Shown here: positions 24,867 through 33,321 of the stretch, one piece after another
How the letters are laid out: the number at the start of each line of letters is the position of its first letter
Numbering within the stretch: position 1 is the stretch's first letter
DNA from: Hallella colorans
Lineage (GTDB): Bacteria > Bacteroidota > Bacteroidia > Bacteroidales > Bacteroidaceae
DNA length: 56,372 nt
Reading direction: 5' to 3'
Assembly: GCF_003096815.1 (NCBI RefSeq)
Contig: NZ_QENY01000004.1
Coordinates: 105,414-161,785 of the forward strand
The notes under the pieces: model-generated
Database searches by the model: none
What the model was told of the DNA's origin: nothing
The model's input: the letters and a program-made list of their open reading frames with translations, nothing else
Made by a program: the position numbers and the translations under genes

Positions 24867-25742
24867 TCAGCCTTTCATTCGCTGCATGCACTGCCGCAGC
24901 GAGTCTGTCCAATAGGGAATGTCGAGGCCAAAAACTCGTTTTATCTTTGTCTTGTCAAGCACCGAGTAGGCGGGGCGTTTCACCGGCGAGGGGAACTCGT
25001 TGCTGTGGCACGGGCGTATGTCGCAATCTGTGTTGCCTGCTAACCGGGCTATGTTCACAGCAAAATCGTACCAGCTGCACACGCCCTCGTTGCTGTAGTG
25101 GTACACGCCCTCGTGGCCCACGTACTTGCGGTTCTCCACAATGTCGAAGATGGCCGCGGCCAAATCGAGCGCATAGGTGGGCGTGCCACATTGGTCGAAG
25201 ACCACGTTCAGTTGTGGCTTGGAGGCCGTGAGGCCCATCATGGTCTTGACAAAATTGTGCCCGAACTCAGAGTAGAGCCATGCCGTGCGTATGATGATGT
25301 GGTCGGCTCCCGACCGCTTTATGAGCTGTTCGCCGTGCAGTTTGGTCTGTCCGTACACACCCGTGGGCGTGCCTTGTTGGTCTTCGCGGCATGGCGTGTT
25401 GTACGGCTCGGCCCCAAACACGTAGTCGGTGCTCACGTGCACGAGCAGTCCGCCCACCTCGGCCATCGCCTCGGCGAGATAGCCCGGGGCCGTGGCGTTG
25501 AGCCGCTCCACGATGTCGCCGGCCGTCTCCGCGGCGTCCACGTTGGTCCACGCGGCGCAGTTGATGACGCATTTCACTTGGTTTTGTCGCACCATTTGCC
25601 TAATGTCGTCCGCGCTCGTGATGTCAAGGTGCGTGTATCCCTCGCACACGTCGGTGAAGATGTAATGATCTTTGCTCTCCCGGGTCACGGCCTGCATCTC
25701 GCGCCCCAACTGCCCGTTGGCCCCGGTCACTAATATGTTCAT
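24867..25742 (-). CDS. rfbD: dTDP-4-dehydrorhamnose reductase
   Basis: The 291-residue Rossmann enzyme catalyses the last step of dTDP-L-rhamnose synthesis. It has the NAD(P)H motif GANGQLG (residues 7-13), VHVSTDYVF and the catalytic Y-x-x-x-K in YGQTKLHGE. It is translated right behind rfbC (3 bases between them). The partner genes rfbA and rfbB are not in the window. Rhamnose would go to surface polysaccharide or glycoprotein. Confidence 0.95.
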   Translation of the reverse strand: MNILVTGANGQLGREMQAVTRESKDHYIFTDVCEGYTHLDITSADDIRQMVRQNQVKCVINCAAWTNVDAAETAGDIVERLNATAPGYLAEAMAEVGGLLVHVSTDYVFGAEPYNTPCREDQQGTPTGVYGQTKLHGEQLIKRSGADHIIIRTAWLYSEFGHNFVKTMMGLTASKPQLNVVFDQCGTPTYALDLAAAIFDIVENRKYVGHEGVYHYSNEGVCSWYDFAVNIARLAGNTDCDIRPCHSNEFPSPVKRPAYSVLDKTKIKRVFGLDIPYWTDSLRQCMQRMKG

Positions 25743-25745
25743 GTC

Positions 25746-26318
25746 TTAAAGGTATAAATCGTTGTCGTAACTGAAGAGGTCGGCCGCGTCTCTCAGGCGC
25801 GGGTGGTGGCTGTCTTTGGCCGAGAGCGTCACCTGCCGGGCCGGCACACGCCAGTCGACGCCTATGTCTGGATCGTCCCACGCGATGGCCCCCTCGCTCT
25901 CCTTGTCGTAGAAATTGTCGCACTTGTATTGGAAAACCGCCGTCTCGCTCAGCACGCTGAAGCCATGCGCGAAGCCGCGCGGCACGAACAGTTGTCGCTG
26001 GTTGTCGGCCGATAGCTCCACGGCCACGTGCTGCCCAAACGTGGGCGAGCCGCGCCTGATGTCCACGGCCACGTCCAGCACCGTGCCCACGACGGCCCTC
26101 ACCAGTTTGCCTTGGGCGTGACGGCCGCGCTGGTAGTGCAGCCCCCTTACCACGCCATAGGTGGATTTAGACTGGTTGTCTTGCACGAAGAGCACGGGTC
26201 GCACCCGCTCATCAAATTCTCGCTGGTTCCACACCTCGAAAAAATAGCCGCGGTCGTCGTGGAACACCCGTGGCTCTATGATAACCACGCCATCGAGGGC
26301 GGTAGGGATGATTTGCAT
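25746..26318 (-). CDS. rfbC: dTDP-4-dehydrorhamnose 3,5-epimerase
   Basis: The 190-residue cupin-fold epimerase supplies the substrate of RfbD. Signatures are EPRVFHDDRGYFFEVW, the catalytic His in VVRGLHYQRG, KLVRAVVGTVLDVAVDIR and LFVPRGFAHGFSVLSE. Start 26318 (MQIIPTALDG) fits the family better than 26345, which would also place the start inside the promoter. Confidence 0.95.
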   Translation of the reverse strand: MQIIPTALDGVVIIEPRVFHDDRGYFFEVWNQREFDERVRPVLFVQDNQSKSTYGVVRGLHYQRGRHAQGKLVRAVVGTVLDVAVDIRRGSPTFGQHVAVELSADNQRQLFVPRGFAHGFSVLSETAVFQYKCDNFYDKESEGAIAWDDPDIGVDWRVPARQVTLSAKDSHHPRLRDAADLFSYDNDLYL

Positions 26319-26342
26319 ATTAAAACTTTTTAATGACTCATG

Positions 26343-26350
26343 CAAAGGTA
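26343..26350 (-). promoter_or_regulatory. Putative -7 element of the rfbCD operon
   Basis: TACCTTTG on the minus strand, 25 bases before the rfbC start, followed upstream by an A run. Confidence 0.5.
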
Positions 26351-26399
26351 AAAAAAAATGGCCAAACGGTGCGCCAATAACCTAAAAATGACCAAAAAG

Positions 26400-26431
26400 T
26401 TGCCTCGTTAGCATATATATTCGTATCTTTG
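26400..26431 (+). promoter_or_regulatory. Promoter of the GDPD gene
   Basis: TTG (26400-26402) and TATCTTTG (26424-26431) are separated by 21 bases, divergent from the rfbC promoter. Confidence 0.6.
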
Positions 26432-26484
26432 CGGGTGAAAAACGGCAGCAATTTGCCCCATCTATTTAAAAACATAAACTTGTT

Positions 26485-27243
26485 ATGAATATCAAGTCAT
26501 TCTTACTGTCTGTCGTCGCCCTCGGCATTGCCAGCGTGGCCTCGGCACAAACCCAAGTGGTGGCCCATCGTGGCTACTGGAAATCTGAAGGCGCCGCTCA
26601 GAACAGCGTTGCGGCGTTGCGCGCTGCTGCGGCCATCAACGTGTACGGATCGGAGTTTGACGTGCAGCTCACGGCCGACAAGGAGATCGTCGTGAACCAT
26701 GACGCCGACTACCAAGGGCATGTCATTGCCAAGACCAAGCTGGCCGACTTGCGCAAGCTGCAACTGGCCAACGGCGAGCCGCTGCCCACGCTCGAGGAGT
26801 ATCTCAAGGCCGGTAAAAAGTTGCCACAGCTCAAGATGGTACTGGAGATAAAAGAGCAAGTGGACAAGTGCGACGAGGATTTGATGGTGGACAAGGTAGT
26901 GGCCATGATCAAGGCCATGCGCATGGAGAAGCAAACCGACTACATATCGTTCAGCATGAATGCGTGTGAGCGGTTGGCCCGGCTCGCCCCCGACGCGTCG
27001 GTGTCATATCTTGGTGGCAAGCTCTCGCCCGCCCAGCTTAAGGCCAAGGGTGTGAACGGCATGGACTACCACTACAATGAGTTTAAGAAAAACCCACAAT
27101 GGGTGGCTGAGGCCCACGCCTTGGGCATGACCGTCAACGTGTGGACGGTTGACGACATGAACGTGGCGCGCCAGATGCGCGACCTCAAGGTAGATTTCAT
27201 CACCACCAACCGGCCGCTTGAGGCTGCCGAGATAGTGAAGTGA
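26485..27243 (+). CDS. Secreted glycerophosphodiester phosphodiesterase
   Basis: The 252-residue enzyme hydrolyses glycerophosphodiesters such as deacylated phospholipids to glycerol-3-phosphate and an alcohol. A signal peptide (residues 1-21, ending ASA) sends it out of the cytoplasm. The GDPD signature is complete: H28-R29, E57 with D59 in GSEFDVQLT, and H72 in VVNHDADY. The C-terminal MTVNVWTVDDMNVARQM and DFITTNRP are family blocks. Single gene. Confidence 0.93.
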   Translation: MNIKSFLLSVVALGIASVASAQTQVVAHRGYWKSEGAAQNSVAALRAAAAINVYGSEFDVQLTADKEIVVNHDADYQGHVIAKTKLADLRKLQLANGEPLPTLEEYLKAGKKLPQLKMVLEIKEQVDKCDEDLMVDKVVAMIKAMRMEKQTDYISFSMNACERLARLAPDASVSYLGGKLSPAQLKAKGVNGMDYHYNEFKKNPQWVAEAHALGMTVNVWTVDDMNVARQMRDLKVDFITTNRPLEAAEIVK

Positions 27244-27279
27244 GCTGGCCGCGCGGCCACTCGCTTGGCGACATAAAAA

Positions 27280-27307
27280 GAGGTTGGCGCAGGATGCTAC
27301 CAACCTC
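27280..27307 (+). terminator. Hairpin after the GDPD gene
   Basis: GAGGTTGG (27280-27287) pairs with CCAACCTC (27300-27307) around 12 bases. There is no clear T run, so terminator strength is uncertain. Confidence 0.45.
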
Positions 27308-27545
27308 ATAACGGTCTATTTCGCTGAAAAAAATTAATTAAAATCACTAAACGAAATTGCCGTAATAACCCAAAAGCAAATATAATCTATCTTTTCCAAG
27401 ATAGCAAATATTTTAGCAGTATAATTCTTTTTTTAACAATTCGCCTGTTAGTTTACTCTTCTTTTTGCTCATCTTTCTCTATCAACAGTTTGTTAAGATG
27501 CGTCGCCGATTAACTGTGAGCATGTGGCTGGAGTTAAGATGACAT

Positions 27546-27611
27546 TTTAATGGTCAAATGTTTAAGGCCCAATCGTATATTGATTGGGCCTTATGCGCAT
27601 GGAGTGGGGTG
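27546..27611. repeat. 22-bp-period dyad repeat array C
   Basis: Three units start at 27546, 27568 and 27590, exactly 22 bases apart. The middle one, CCCAATC...GATTGGG (27568-27588), with flanking bases makes a 12-bp stem (27563-27574 with 27582-27593) that could also end transcription of the porin gene on the minus strand. The rest of 27308-27545 shows nothing I can name. Confidence 0.5.
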
Positions 27612-27645
27612 GGCGTGCCAATAGCTATGCCCGAGTGTGGGCATT

Positions 27646-28728
27646 TCACTTGATGACATTGACGCGCCATGTCACGCCAAGGTCGAGTATGGAATGTTTG
27701 TCTTGTAAGTAGCCGTTGGGATTGGTGTTTTTGCCAAAGCAATAGCTGTAGTTGGCGTGCAATCGCACGTTTTTGTTCTTAAGAGGGTAATATTCCATGC
27801 CGGCTCCTACGCGCGTAATCTCAGTTCCTTCGTACAGGGCGAGGTCTACGCGTGGCTTGTTTTGGTTGCTCGCTTTTTCTGGCGTGGGCTTGGATGGGTC
27901 GGTGTCTTTGCCCGCATGGTTCACGTCGTAGCTCGCTTTTGCCCATAGGTTGAGTTGTGGCGTGGGCTGGTAGTCCACACGAGCGGTCATGGAGCAATCT
28001 TTGAAGAGGAATGTTTGGCCTGTAGTGGCTCGGTTCATATAGTCTAAGCCAAGCTGTAAATTGCGCGTCAGGTGCAGACTATTACCAAAAGACAGGTAGT
28101 TGATAAACCTTCCTGGAGCGTACTCCATGAAGTTGACAGACCAGTCGGTGTGCAGTATGCCGTGGTTGCCATACCATATCAGGTTGTAGGCATACATGTC
28201 TGAGGCCTTGCCGCCACGCCGGTTGTATACCTTTTGGAAGGGACTTTCCACCATTTGCAAGAAAAATTGGTCTTTACGGTTGGTGGTTTGGTAGCCCAAC
28301 CACCAGCCCCACTCGTAGCATGGAAAGTTGTAGCAAAACTCGAAAAGCTGGAAGCAATCTATGGGGGCGGGGTCAAATTCCCACGGTCCGCAAAGCACCG
28401 CCCATTTACCACCCGACAGAGTCCAGTTGGTGTTGACGTGGTAAGTGAGGAAAAGCCAGTCTATGGCGTCGAAGAAAGTGTATTCTTTGTTGATGCCATT
28501 GAGCCGCTGTCGATATTTATAGGAGAATTTGGGCGAGAGGTCGCCGTTGATGAGGATGTTGAAGATGTTTCCTTTGAAACCGGTGTTATTCGCATTTTTC
28601 ACTCCATCGATCGATTCTCGCTGGTAGTCTGCGCGTGCCTCCACGGAGAGTTTCACGTTTGTGCTTTCTTGTGCATGGAGCACAGTGGTAAAAAAGACCG
28701 GCAAAAGCAGGTATTTTCTTAATTTCAT
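27646..28728 (-). CDS. Outer-membrane porin (phosphate-selective porin O/P type)
   Basis: The 360-residue protein has a signal peptide (residues 1-19, ending LHAQ) and a body of alternating strands rich in Tyr and Trp, closing with a C-terminal strand SILDLGVTWRVNV. The pattern, with YKYRQRLNG early on and the trp/tyr-rich GPWEFDPAPIDCFQLFEF, fits the OprO/OprP-like porins common in Bacteroidota. The substrate cannot be told. It lies 75 bases behind yitT on the same strand. Confidence 0.8.
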   Translation of the reverse strand: MKLRKYLLLPVFFTTVLHAQESTNVKLSVEARADYQRESIDGVKNANNTGFKGNIFNILINGDLSPKFSYKYRQRLNGINKEYTFFDAIDWLFLTYHVNTNWTLSGGKWAVLCGPWEFDPAPIDCFQLFEFCYNFPCYEWGWWLGYQTTNRKDQFFLQMVESPFQKVYNRRGGKASDMYAYNLIWYGNHGILHTDWSVNFMEYAPGRFINYLSFGNSLHLTRNLQLGLDYMNRATTGQTFLFKDCSMTARVDYQPTPQLNLWAKASYDVNHAGKDTDPSKPTPEKASNQNKPRVDLALYEGTEITRVGAGMEYYPLKNKNVRLHANYSYCFGKNTNPNGYLQDKHSILDLGVTWRVNVIK

Positions 28729-28803
28729 AATATGTTTAATAAAAAATAGAGTGGCAGCTTGTTTGCTGTCTATATGTCGCCTCCAACGTACGATGTGATG
28801 GCT

Positions 28804-29778
28804 TTAGTATTCGCCTGTGCGCAGCAATCCTTTCTTGTTCCAAAGGCCATACACCTCGCTGACAATGTCTGATGTGATGAAAGTGGAGAGCTTCTCCTTG
28901 CTCATGAAATCGATCAGGGTTGAAAACTCTTCTTTGGTGAGGACGATTTCGAGTTGTATTTGTTTTTCGTGAGAATAGCCTCCGATAACCTCGTGCAGCG
29001 TAACGCCACGGTTAATGTGTTTGATAACGAAGTCTTGTATTTTCTGGTAGTCTTTGGAGATGATATATACACGGGTCTTAGAATTGATGTCTGCCATAAA
29101 GTGGTTGAGTATTAATCCATTGAGCCATGTTCCAATGAGGCCGATGACGACCAGTTCCACAGGGTTTATGGCAAATGCGGTGCAACAAATGGCACCTCCT
29201 GCCAACATCACGGCCGTGCCAAGTTTGACGTGCAGATACTTGTTGAAAATCTTGGCGAGGATGTCCAGTCCACCCGTTGAGGCGTTGATGCTGAACAGTA
29301 TGCTCTGTGACGCGCTCAGGATAAGGACAAAACAGAGCAAGTCGAACCACGGGTTGGCGACGGCCTGCCCGGCTATGTAGGTGGTGAAGATCGAATCGTG
29401 CATGGGCACGATGGATCCGATAAAATCAATCATTGGGCCCAATATCAACGCGGTGTAGACGGTTTTGGCGCCAAACTCGTTGCCAATGAGCAGAAACGAG
29501 AGCACAAGCAAGACGGCGTTGATAATGAAGATCATCGTGCCTACGGAGACGAAAGGTAACAACTTGGCGAGAACCAAGGACAAACCGGTGATGGAGCCTA
29601 TAATGAGCTTACTGGGAATGAGGAAGAAATAAACGCCCATGGCGGCCACAAACATACCTACTGTCATAATGATTAGTTCCACCCAGAACTTACGGGTGTA
29701 GACTATTTGGCCGATTTGCCTCATTGAGTTTTGTAGTTTCTCGGCGATAGTCGTCTCGCTTTTTGGCTTGTTATTCAT
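28804..29778 (-). CDS. YitT-family membrane protein (DUF161 + DUF2179)
   Basis: The 324-residue protein has five or six membrane segments at residues 30-220 (FWVELIIMTVGMFVAAMGVYFFLIPSKL and so on) with the family loop SINASTGGLDILAKIFNKYLHVKLG. A cytoplasmic DUF2179 domain (TRVYIISKDYQKIQDFVIKHINRGVTLHEVIGGYS...) occupies the C-terminal 90 residues. The function is unknown; the DUF2179 half is thought to bind a small ligand. Start 29778 (MNNKPKSETT) is chosen because the earlier frame start at 29829 adds hydrophobic residues unlike the family. Confidence 0.92.
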   Translation of the reverse strand: MNNKPKSETTIAEKLQNSMRQIGQIVYTRKFWVELIIMTVGMFVAAMGVYFFLIPSKLIIGSITGLSLVLAKLLPFVSVGTMIFIINAVLLVLSFLLIGNEFGAKTVYTALILGPMIDFIGSIVPMHDSIFTTYIAGQAVANPWFDLLCFVLILSASQSILFSINASTGGLDILAKIFNKYLHVKLGTAVMLAGGAICCTAFAINPVELVVIGLIGTWLNGLILNHFMADINSKTRVYIISKDYQKIQDFVIKHINRGVTLHEVIGGYSHEKQIQLEIVLTKEEFSTLIDFMSKEKLSTFITSDIVSEVYGLWNKKGLLRTGEY

Positions 29779-29891
29779 ATCGATTAAAGTTAATAGTTTC
29801 AGGTTTATAGTTAGAACAACTTGTATCACACAAGTCTTTGAGTCTTTTCTTTGATAGCGTTACCATGATGGTATCCAATACCAAAACTGTG

Positions 29892-29899
29892 CAAATTTA
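29892..29899 (-). promoter_or_regulatory. Putative -7 element of yitT
   Basis: TAAATTTG on the minus strand. A CTTG-like -33 box (29919-29922) lies 19 bases upstream. Confidence 0.45.
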
Positions 29900-30018
29900 G
29901 CGTATTTTTATCAATTTGCAAGTTTTTTAATGATTTTTTTTAGGATGAAAATACAAGAAATACGGCTTTGAGGTAAAAGATTTTTTGTCATACAGGCAAG
30001 TATCGCTTAAAAATTAAC

Positions 30019-30026
30019 TAATTTTG
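30019..30026 (+). promoter_or_regulatory. Putative -7 element of trpF
   Basis: TAATTTTG, 45 bases before the trpF start. The -33 region is weak. Confidence 0.4.
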
Positions 30027-30071
30027 TGGTTGTTATTCAATGAGCTTTGTACTACATAAACACCATTTGAA

Positions 30072-30773
30072 ATGATAATCAAAGTATCTGGAATGTGCCA
30101 TGCCGATAACATGCGTGAGGTGTCGGCATTGGACGTGGACATGATCGGATTGGTTTTTAACCAGCGCAGCCCTCGCAATGTGCGCATGCGCTCTTCGCAA
30201 GCGGGCATCCTTCCTGATTACTGCCAGGCTGGTATGCTTGCCACGCCGTACACCGATAAGGAGCAAGCGGCAGATATGCGCAAGCGTCCCACCCGCGTGG
30301 GAATATTTGCCGACGACATGCCGCAGACCATTGTTTCTCGTGTGTACGCTTTCAAATTAGGCTATGTGCAGCTGCATGGTGACGAGAGCCATGTGATGAT
30401 AGAGAATTTGCGGCGCACCTTGGTGCCCGACATCGCGCCAGATATCAAGGTGATCAAGACCGTGCGCTTGGGTGCGGCGGCCGATTTGGCGCAATGCTCT
30501 GCTTACGAAGATGTGGTGGATATGTTTGTCTTTGAGGGCTTAGGTGGCGAGGTGGTAGACCATCAGCCATTCGATTGGACGTTGTTGGACGCTTACCGTG
30601 GCCACGTGCCTTTCTTGGTGAGTGGCGGTATAGGCGTCGATGATGCTGCGCGCGTGCGCAAGATAGCCCATCCGCAGTTCGCGGGAGTGGATGTAGGAAT
30701 TTGCTTCGAGACAAAGCCGGGGATGATAGACACGGCCAGTTTGCGCCGTTTTATAGAAGATGTACGGGGCTGA
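30072..30773 (+). CDS. trpF: Phosphoribosylanthranilate isomerase
   Basis: The 233-residue TIM-barrel enzyme catalyses the third step from chorismate in tryptophan synthesis. Visible blocks are MIIKVSGM, DMIGLVFNQRSPR, VGIFADD, YVQLHGDES, the general acid Asp in FDWTLLD, FLVSGGIGVDDA and GVDVGICFETKPGMID. The striking point is Ser6: the family has a catalytic Cys here (K-I/V-C-G). A Cys does follow three residues later (C9). It is followed after 37 bases by a TrpG/PabA gene; the rest of the trp operon is not present. Confidence 0.88.
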   Translation: MIIKVSGMCHADNMREVSALDVDMIGLVFNQRSPRNVRMRSSQAGILPDYCQAGMLATPYTDKEQAADMRKRPTRVGIFADDMPQTIVSRVYAFKLGYVQLHGDESHVMIENLRRTLVPDIAPDIKVIKTVRLGAAADLAQCSAYEDVVDMFVFEGLGGEVVDHQPFDWTLLDAYRGHVPFLVSGGIGVDDAARVRKIAHPQFAGVDVGICFETKPGMIDTASLRRFIEDVRG

Positions 30774-30810
30774 GATTGTCCGATACGATAAATGGCAGGA
30801 CGTCGATGGT

Positions 30811-31377
30811 ATGAAAAAGATAGTGATTATAGACAATTACGACAGTTTCACGTATAATCTGGTGCATTTGGTCAGGTCGCTTGGGGCTGATGTGGATGTT
30901 TTACTCAACGACCGTTTTGTCATGGACGATTTGGAGGTTTACGACAAAATCATTCTAAGTCCGGGCCCCGGCGTGCCACGAGAGGCTGGCCAATTGATGG
31001 AGGTCATACGCCGTTACGCAGGGCAGAAACCCATTCTTGGTGTGTGCTTAGGCCACCAAGCTATCGCCGAGGTGTATGGCGCGCGGTTGGAAAACCTTGG
31101 CGCGGTGTTTCATGGCGTGGCCACCGAGGGTTCGCACGTGGATGGAGAGCCGCTCTTTGAGGGTGTGCCGAAGAATTTTTTGATGGGTCGTTACCATAGC
31201 TGGGTGGTGAGCAGAGAGGGCTTTCCCGATTGTTTGGAAATAACCGCCGACACGCCCGACGGCCAAATCATGGCCTTGCGCCACCGCCACAAGGACGTAC
31301 GTGGCATACAGTTTCATCCCGAGAGCGTGCTCACGCCGATGGGAAGACGCATTGTCGGCAACTGGATATCCTTGTGA
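30811..31377 (+). CDS. trpG: Anthranilate / aminodeoxychorismate synthase glutamine amidotransferase
   Basis: The 188-residue class-I glutamine amidotransferase supplies ammonia for anthranilate (TrpE partner) or 4-amino-4-deoxychorismate (PabB partner). It has the start IVIIDNYDSFTYNLVH, the oxyanion strand ILSPGPGVP, nucleophile C79 in GVCLGHQAIAE and H169/E171 in FHPESVL. Start 30811 (MKKIVIID) is used; upstream codons are not family-like. Its place behind trpF favours tryptophan synthesis, but no trpE or pabB is nearby, so pabA is an equal possibility. Confidence 0.9.
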   Translation: MKKIVIIDNYDSFTYNLVHLVRSLGADVDVLLNDRFVMDDLEVYDKIILSPGPGVPREAGQLMEVIRRYAGQKPILGVCLGHQAIAEVYGARLENLGAVFHGVATEGSHVDGEPLFEGVPKNFLMGRYHSWVVSREGFPDCLEITADTPDGQIMALRHRHKDVRGIQFHPESVLTPMGRRIVGNWISL

Positions 31378-31394
31378 ATTGTGAATGATACATT

Positions 31395-31991
31395 TTATAT
31401 GGCTTTGCAGCACCACCGTGTCACCTTGAGCATTACGCCCAAGCCGGGAACCTCTTTTAGCAGGAAATAGCGCTTGTTGGAACGCACCAGCCTGCCCCGC
31501 AGGCCTTTTAGCGGTCCGTAAGCCACGATCACCTCGGTGCCGATTTTGAGCCGTGCTTGCTCTTCGCTGAGATATTGTTTCTCGAGAATGTCAGGGTTGC
31601 ACATGGCTTGGAACTCTGACATTTGATGGGCCGGAATTTCGTAAAAAAGATTAGACCCCACCTCTTTTTTGATGACGCTTATGGGATAACGTATGTCTTG
31701 GATGAGCTGGCGTAAGGTAGCCTCTTTGTCTTTTTTCTTGATAAAGAGCAAATTGCGCACCACGGGCCGTAGATGTTGCTTGATATGTCGATTCGAGTCT
31801 TCCACACCAACCAGCTCCATAGGTATGAAAATCTCGTAACCATGCGCTTGGAGAGTTTCGGCTATTTCTTTTTGGTGCGAACAAAAAATGCGTAGTGCGT
31901 ACCACGGCGAATTGTCAGGATCGTTGTTGGCTTCTGTGGCACCTGTTATGGTTTTGTCATTCACGGTATTTGGTGGCTGTGTTTGTGTCAT
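31395..31991 (-). CDS. UpxY-family NusG-like transcription antiterminator
   Basis: The 198-residue protein has an N-terminal NGN domain (about 28-130: WYALRIFCSHQKEIAETLQAHGYEIFIPM...VRNLLFIKK) and a KOW motif near IGTEVIVAYGPLKGLRGRLVR. UpxY proteins normally lead capsule or exopolysaccharide operons and let polymerase read through their own long cluster. Here no polysaccharide operon follows on this strand; the next base pairs are the convergent trpG, 17 bases away. It may be an orphan regulator or the remnant of a lost cluster. Confidence 0.88.
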   Translation of the reverse strand: MTQTQPPNTVNDKTITGATEANNDPDNSPWYALRIFCSHQKEIAETLQAHGYEIFIPMELVGVEDSNRHIKQHLRPVVRNLLFIKKKDKEATLRQLIQDIRYPISVIKKEVGSNLFYEIPAHQMSEFQAMCNPDILEKQYLSEEQARLKIGTEVIVAYGPLKGLRGRLVRSNKRYFLLKEVPGLGVMLKVTRWCCKAI

Positions 31992-32350
31992 GTTTGATTA
32001 AAAATTAACAAGGTATCATCATGAAATGTATAAGCTATTAGCATTTTTTACATCTTACTTTGCTACCATCACCAAGTCTTATTTTATGTCGAATAGCCGT
32101 CTTACGTCAGGTCATATATCCCACTATGCACCTTGCTCAAGTTGACAGCCAAATCGAAAAACAGGCGTACGGCTGTTTGCGGCAGGTCATAAAAACCTAC
32201 TTACAAAAATAGTTTTTTTTTCTTTGGTTGCCAAACAAAAGTAGACTAAGTGTTATATTTTTTTCTTTTTATGGCTATAGAGAGCTACGATTTAGGGATA
32301 ACCCTATGTTAAAGTAGGGAAAATATCCACGGCATCTGATATTTTAATGT
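31992..32350. other. Divergent region between UpxY gene and the zipper lipoprotein gene
   Basis: About 360 bases with no gene. TACTTTTG on the minus strand at 32236-32243 could be the UpxY -7 box and would give a leader of about 245 bases. I see no inverted repeats of the kind that flank invertible capsule promoters. Confidence 0.35.
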
Positions 32351-32358
32351 TATCTTTG
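32351..32358 (+). promoter_or_regulatory. -7 element that decides the lipoprotein start
   Basis: TATCTTTG ends only 3 bases before the first possible ATG at 32362, so that codon lies at the transcription start and the ATG at 32383 must be the real one. Confidence 0.5.
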
Positions 32359-32382
32359 TAAATGGTTAAAAAGAAGAGTTTT

Positions 32383-33228
32383 ATGAAAAAGACCTTTGTT
32401 TTGTTTGTCGCAGCTGGCGTGTTGTTTTCTGGTTGTGATAGCTATGCAGGCGCGGGTGCTTATGGTGGCGCCCAAATAGGTTCTATCCTTGGGTCGGCTA
32501 TAGGTGGTATAATCGATGGCGGTAGAGGTTCTGACATCGGCACCATCATTGGTATGGCCAGTGGTGCTGTTGTGGGTGGTGCCATTGGCAGCGCTGCTGA
32601 TCAGAAACGTGAGCGTGAAATAGAGGCTTATGAGCGTGATCGTGCGGCGCGTATGGCCGCTCGGGCGCAACGTGACGAGATGTATCAGGCAAACGCCGGC
32701 GCCACGTCACGCCACGCCGATGTCAACTACGGCAGTGGTTTCGACGAGACAAACAGTGGCGATGACAGGTTGTACGATTTTAATTCGAAAGACTACACGG
32801 GCAATTACAGCGTGCAGCAGCCGTGTGCGAAAATGCCCCAAGAAATGGGCATTGATGGCATGGCCGAGGATTTGAGATATATGCCAGTGCTTGAAATTCG
32901 CAACGCTCGTTTCATAGATGAAAACGAGAATGGTGTCATAGAGCGTGGCGAGGTGTGCAAGTTGATATTTGAGGTGATAAACAGAGGCAACAGTGCTTTA
33001 TATGACGTGGTGCCCACCGTGGTTGAGGCTTCGGGCAATCGTAATATTTACGTTTCGCCAAGCGTACATGTAGAGAATATTATGCCGGGAAAAGGCATTA
33101 GATACACCGCTATCGTTCAAGCCGGATCACGGTTAAGAACGGGAAAAGTAAAGTTGTGTGCCAGTGTAATTCAAGGGTCGAATGCCATCTCTAAAGTCTA
33201 TGAGTTTAATATACCAACCAAGCGATAG
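32383..33228 (+). CDS. Lipoprotein with glycine-zipper segment and C-terminal beta domain
   Basis: The 281-residue precursor has a lipobox FSGC at about residues 15-18, so it is lipid-anchored. Residues 20-75 are a glycine zipper (GAGAYGGAQIGSILGSAIGGIIDGG...GMASGAVVGGAIGSAAD), a membrane-inserting motif of the outer-membrane YMGG/OmpA type. A charged coil rich in Arg and Glu follows. Residues about 175-281 (PVLEIRNARFIDENENGVIERGEVCKLIFEVINRGNSALYDVVPTVV) resemble a CARDB-like Ig domain with a Ca-binding-like DENENG loop. The role is unknown, perhaps envelope integrity. Confidence 0.75.
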   Translation: MKKTFVLFVAAGVLFSGCDSYAGAGAYGGAQIGSILGSAIGGIIDGGRGSDIGTIIGMASGAVVGGAIGSAADQKREREIEAYERDRAARMAARAQRDEMYQANAGATSRHADVNYGSGFDETNSGDDRLYDFNSKDYTGNYSVQQPCAKMPQEMGIDGMAEDLRYMPVLEIRNARFIDENENGVIERGEVCKLIFEVINRGNSALYDVVPTVVEASGNRNIYVSPSVHVENIMPGKGIRYTAIVQAGSRLRTGKVKLCASVIQGSNAISKVYEFNIPTKR

Positions 33229-33321
33229 CCGCTTTCTCCTTTCATGTTGGTATGGGTGTATAGGCGTGTGAGAGGAGTGATGCTAATTTTGTGAGGCCGA
33301 AGTATAAACTTGCTCGGCAAA

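Noticed and set aside
31992..32350. Invertible capsule promoter upstream of UpxY
   Set aside because: No inverted repeats of the needed length flank the candidate promoter, and no capsule genes follow.
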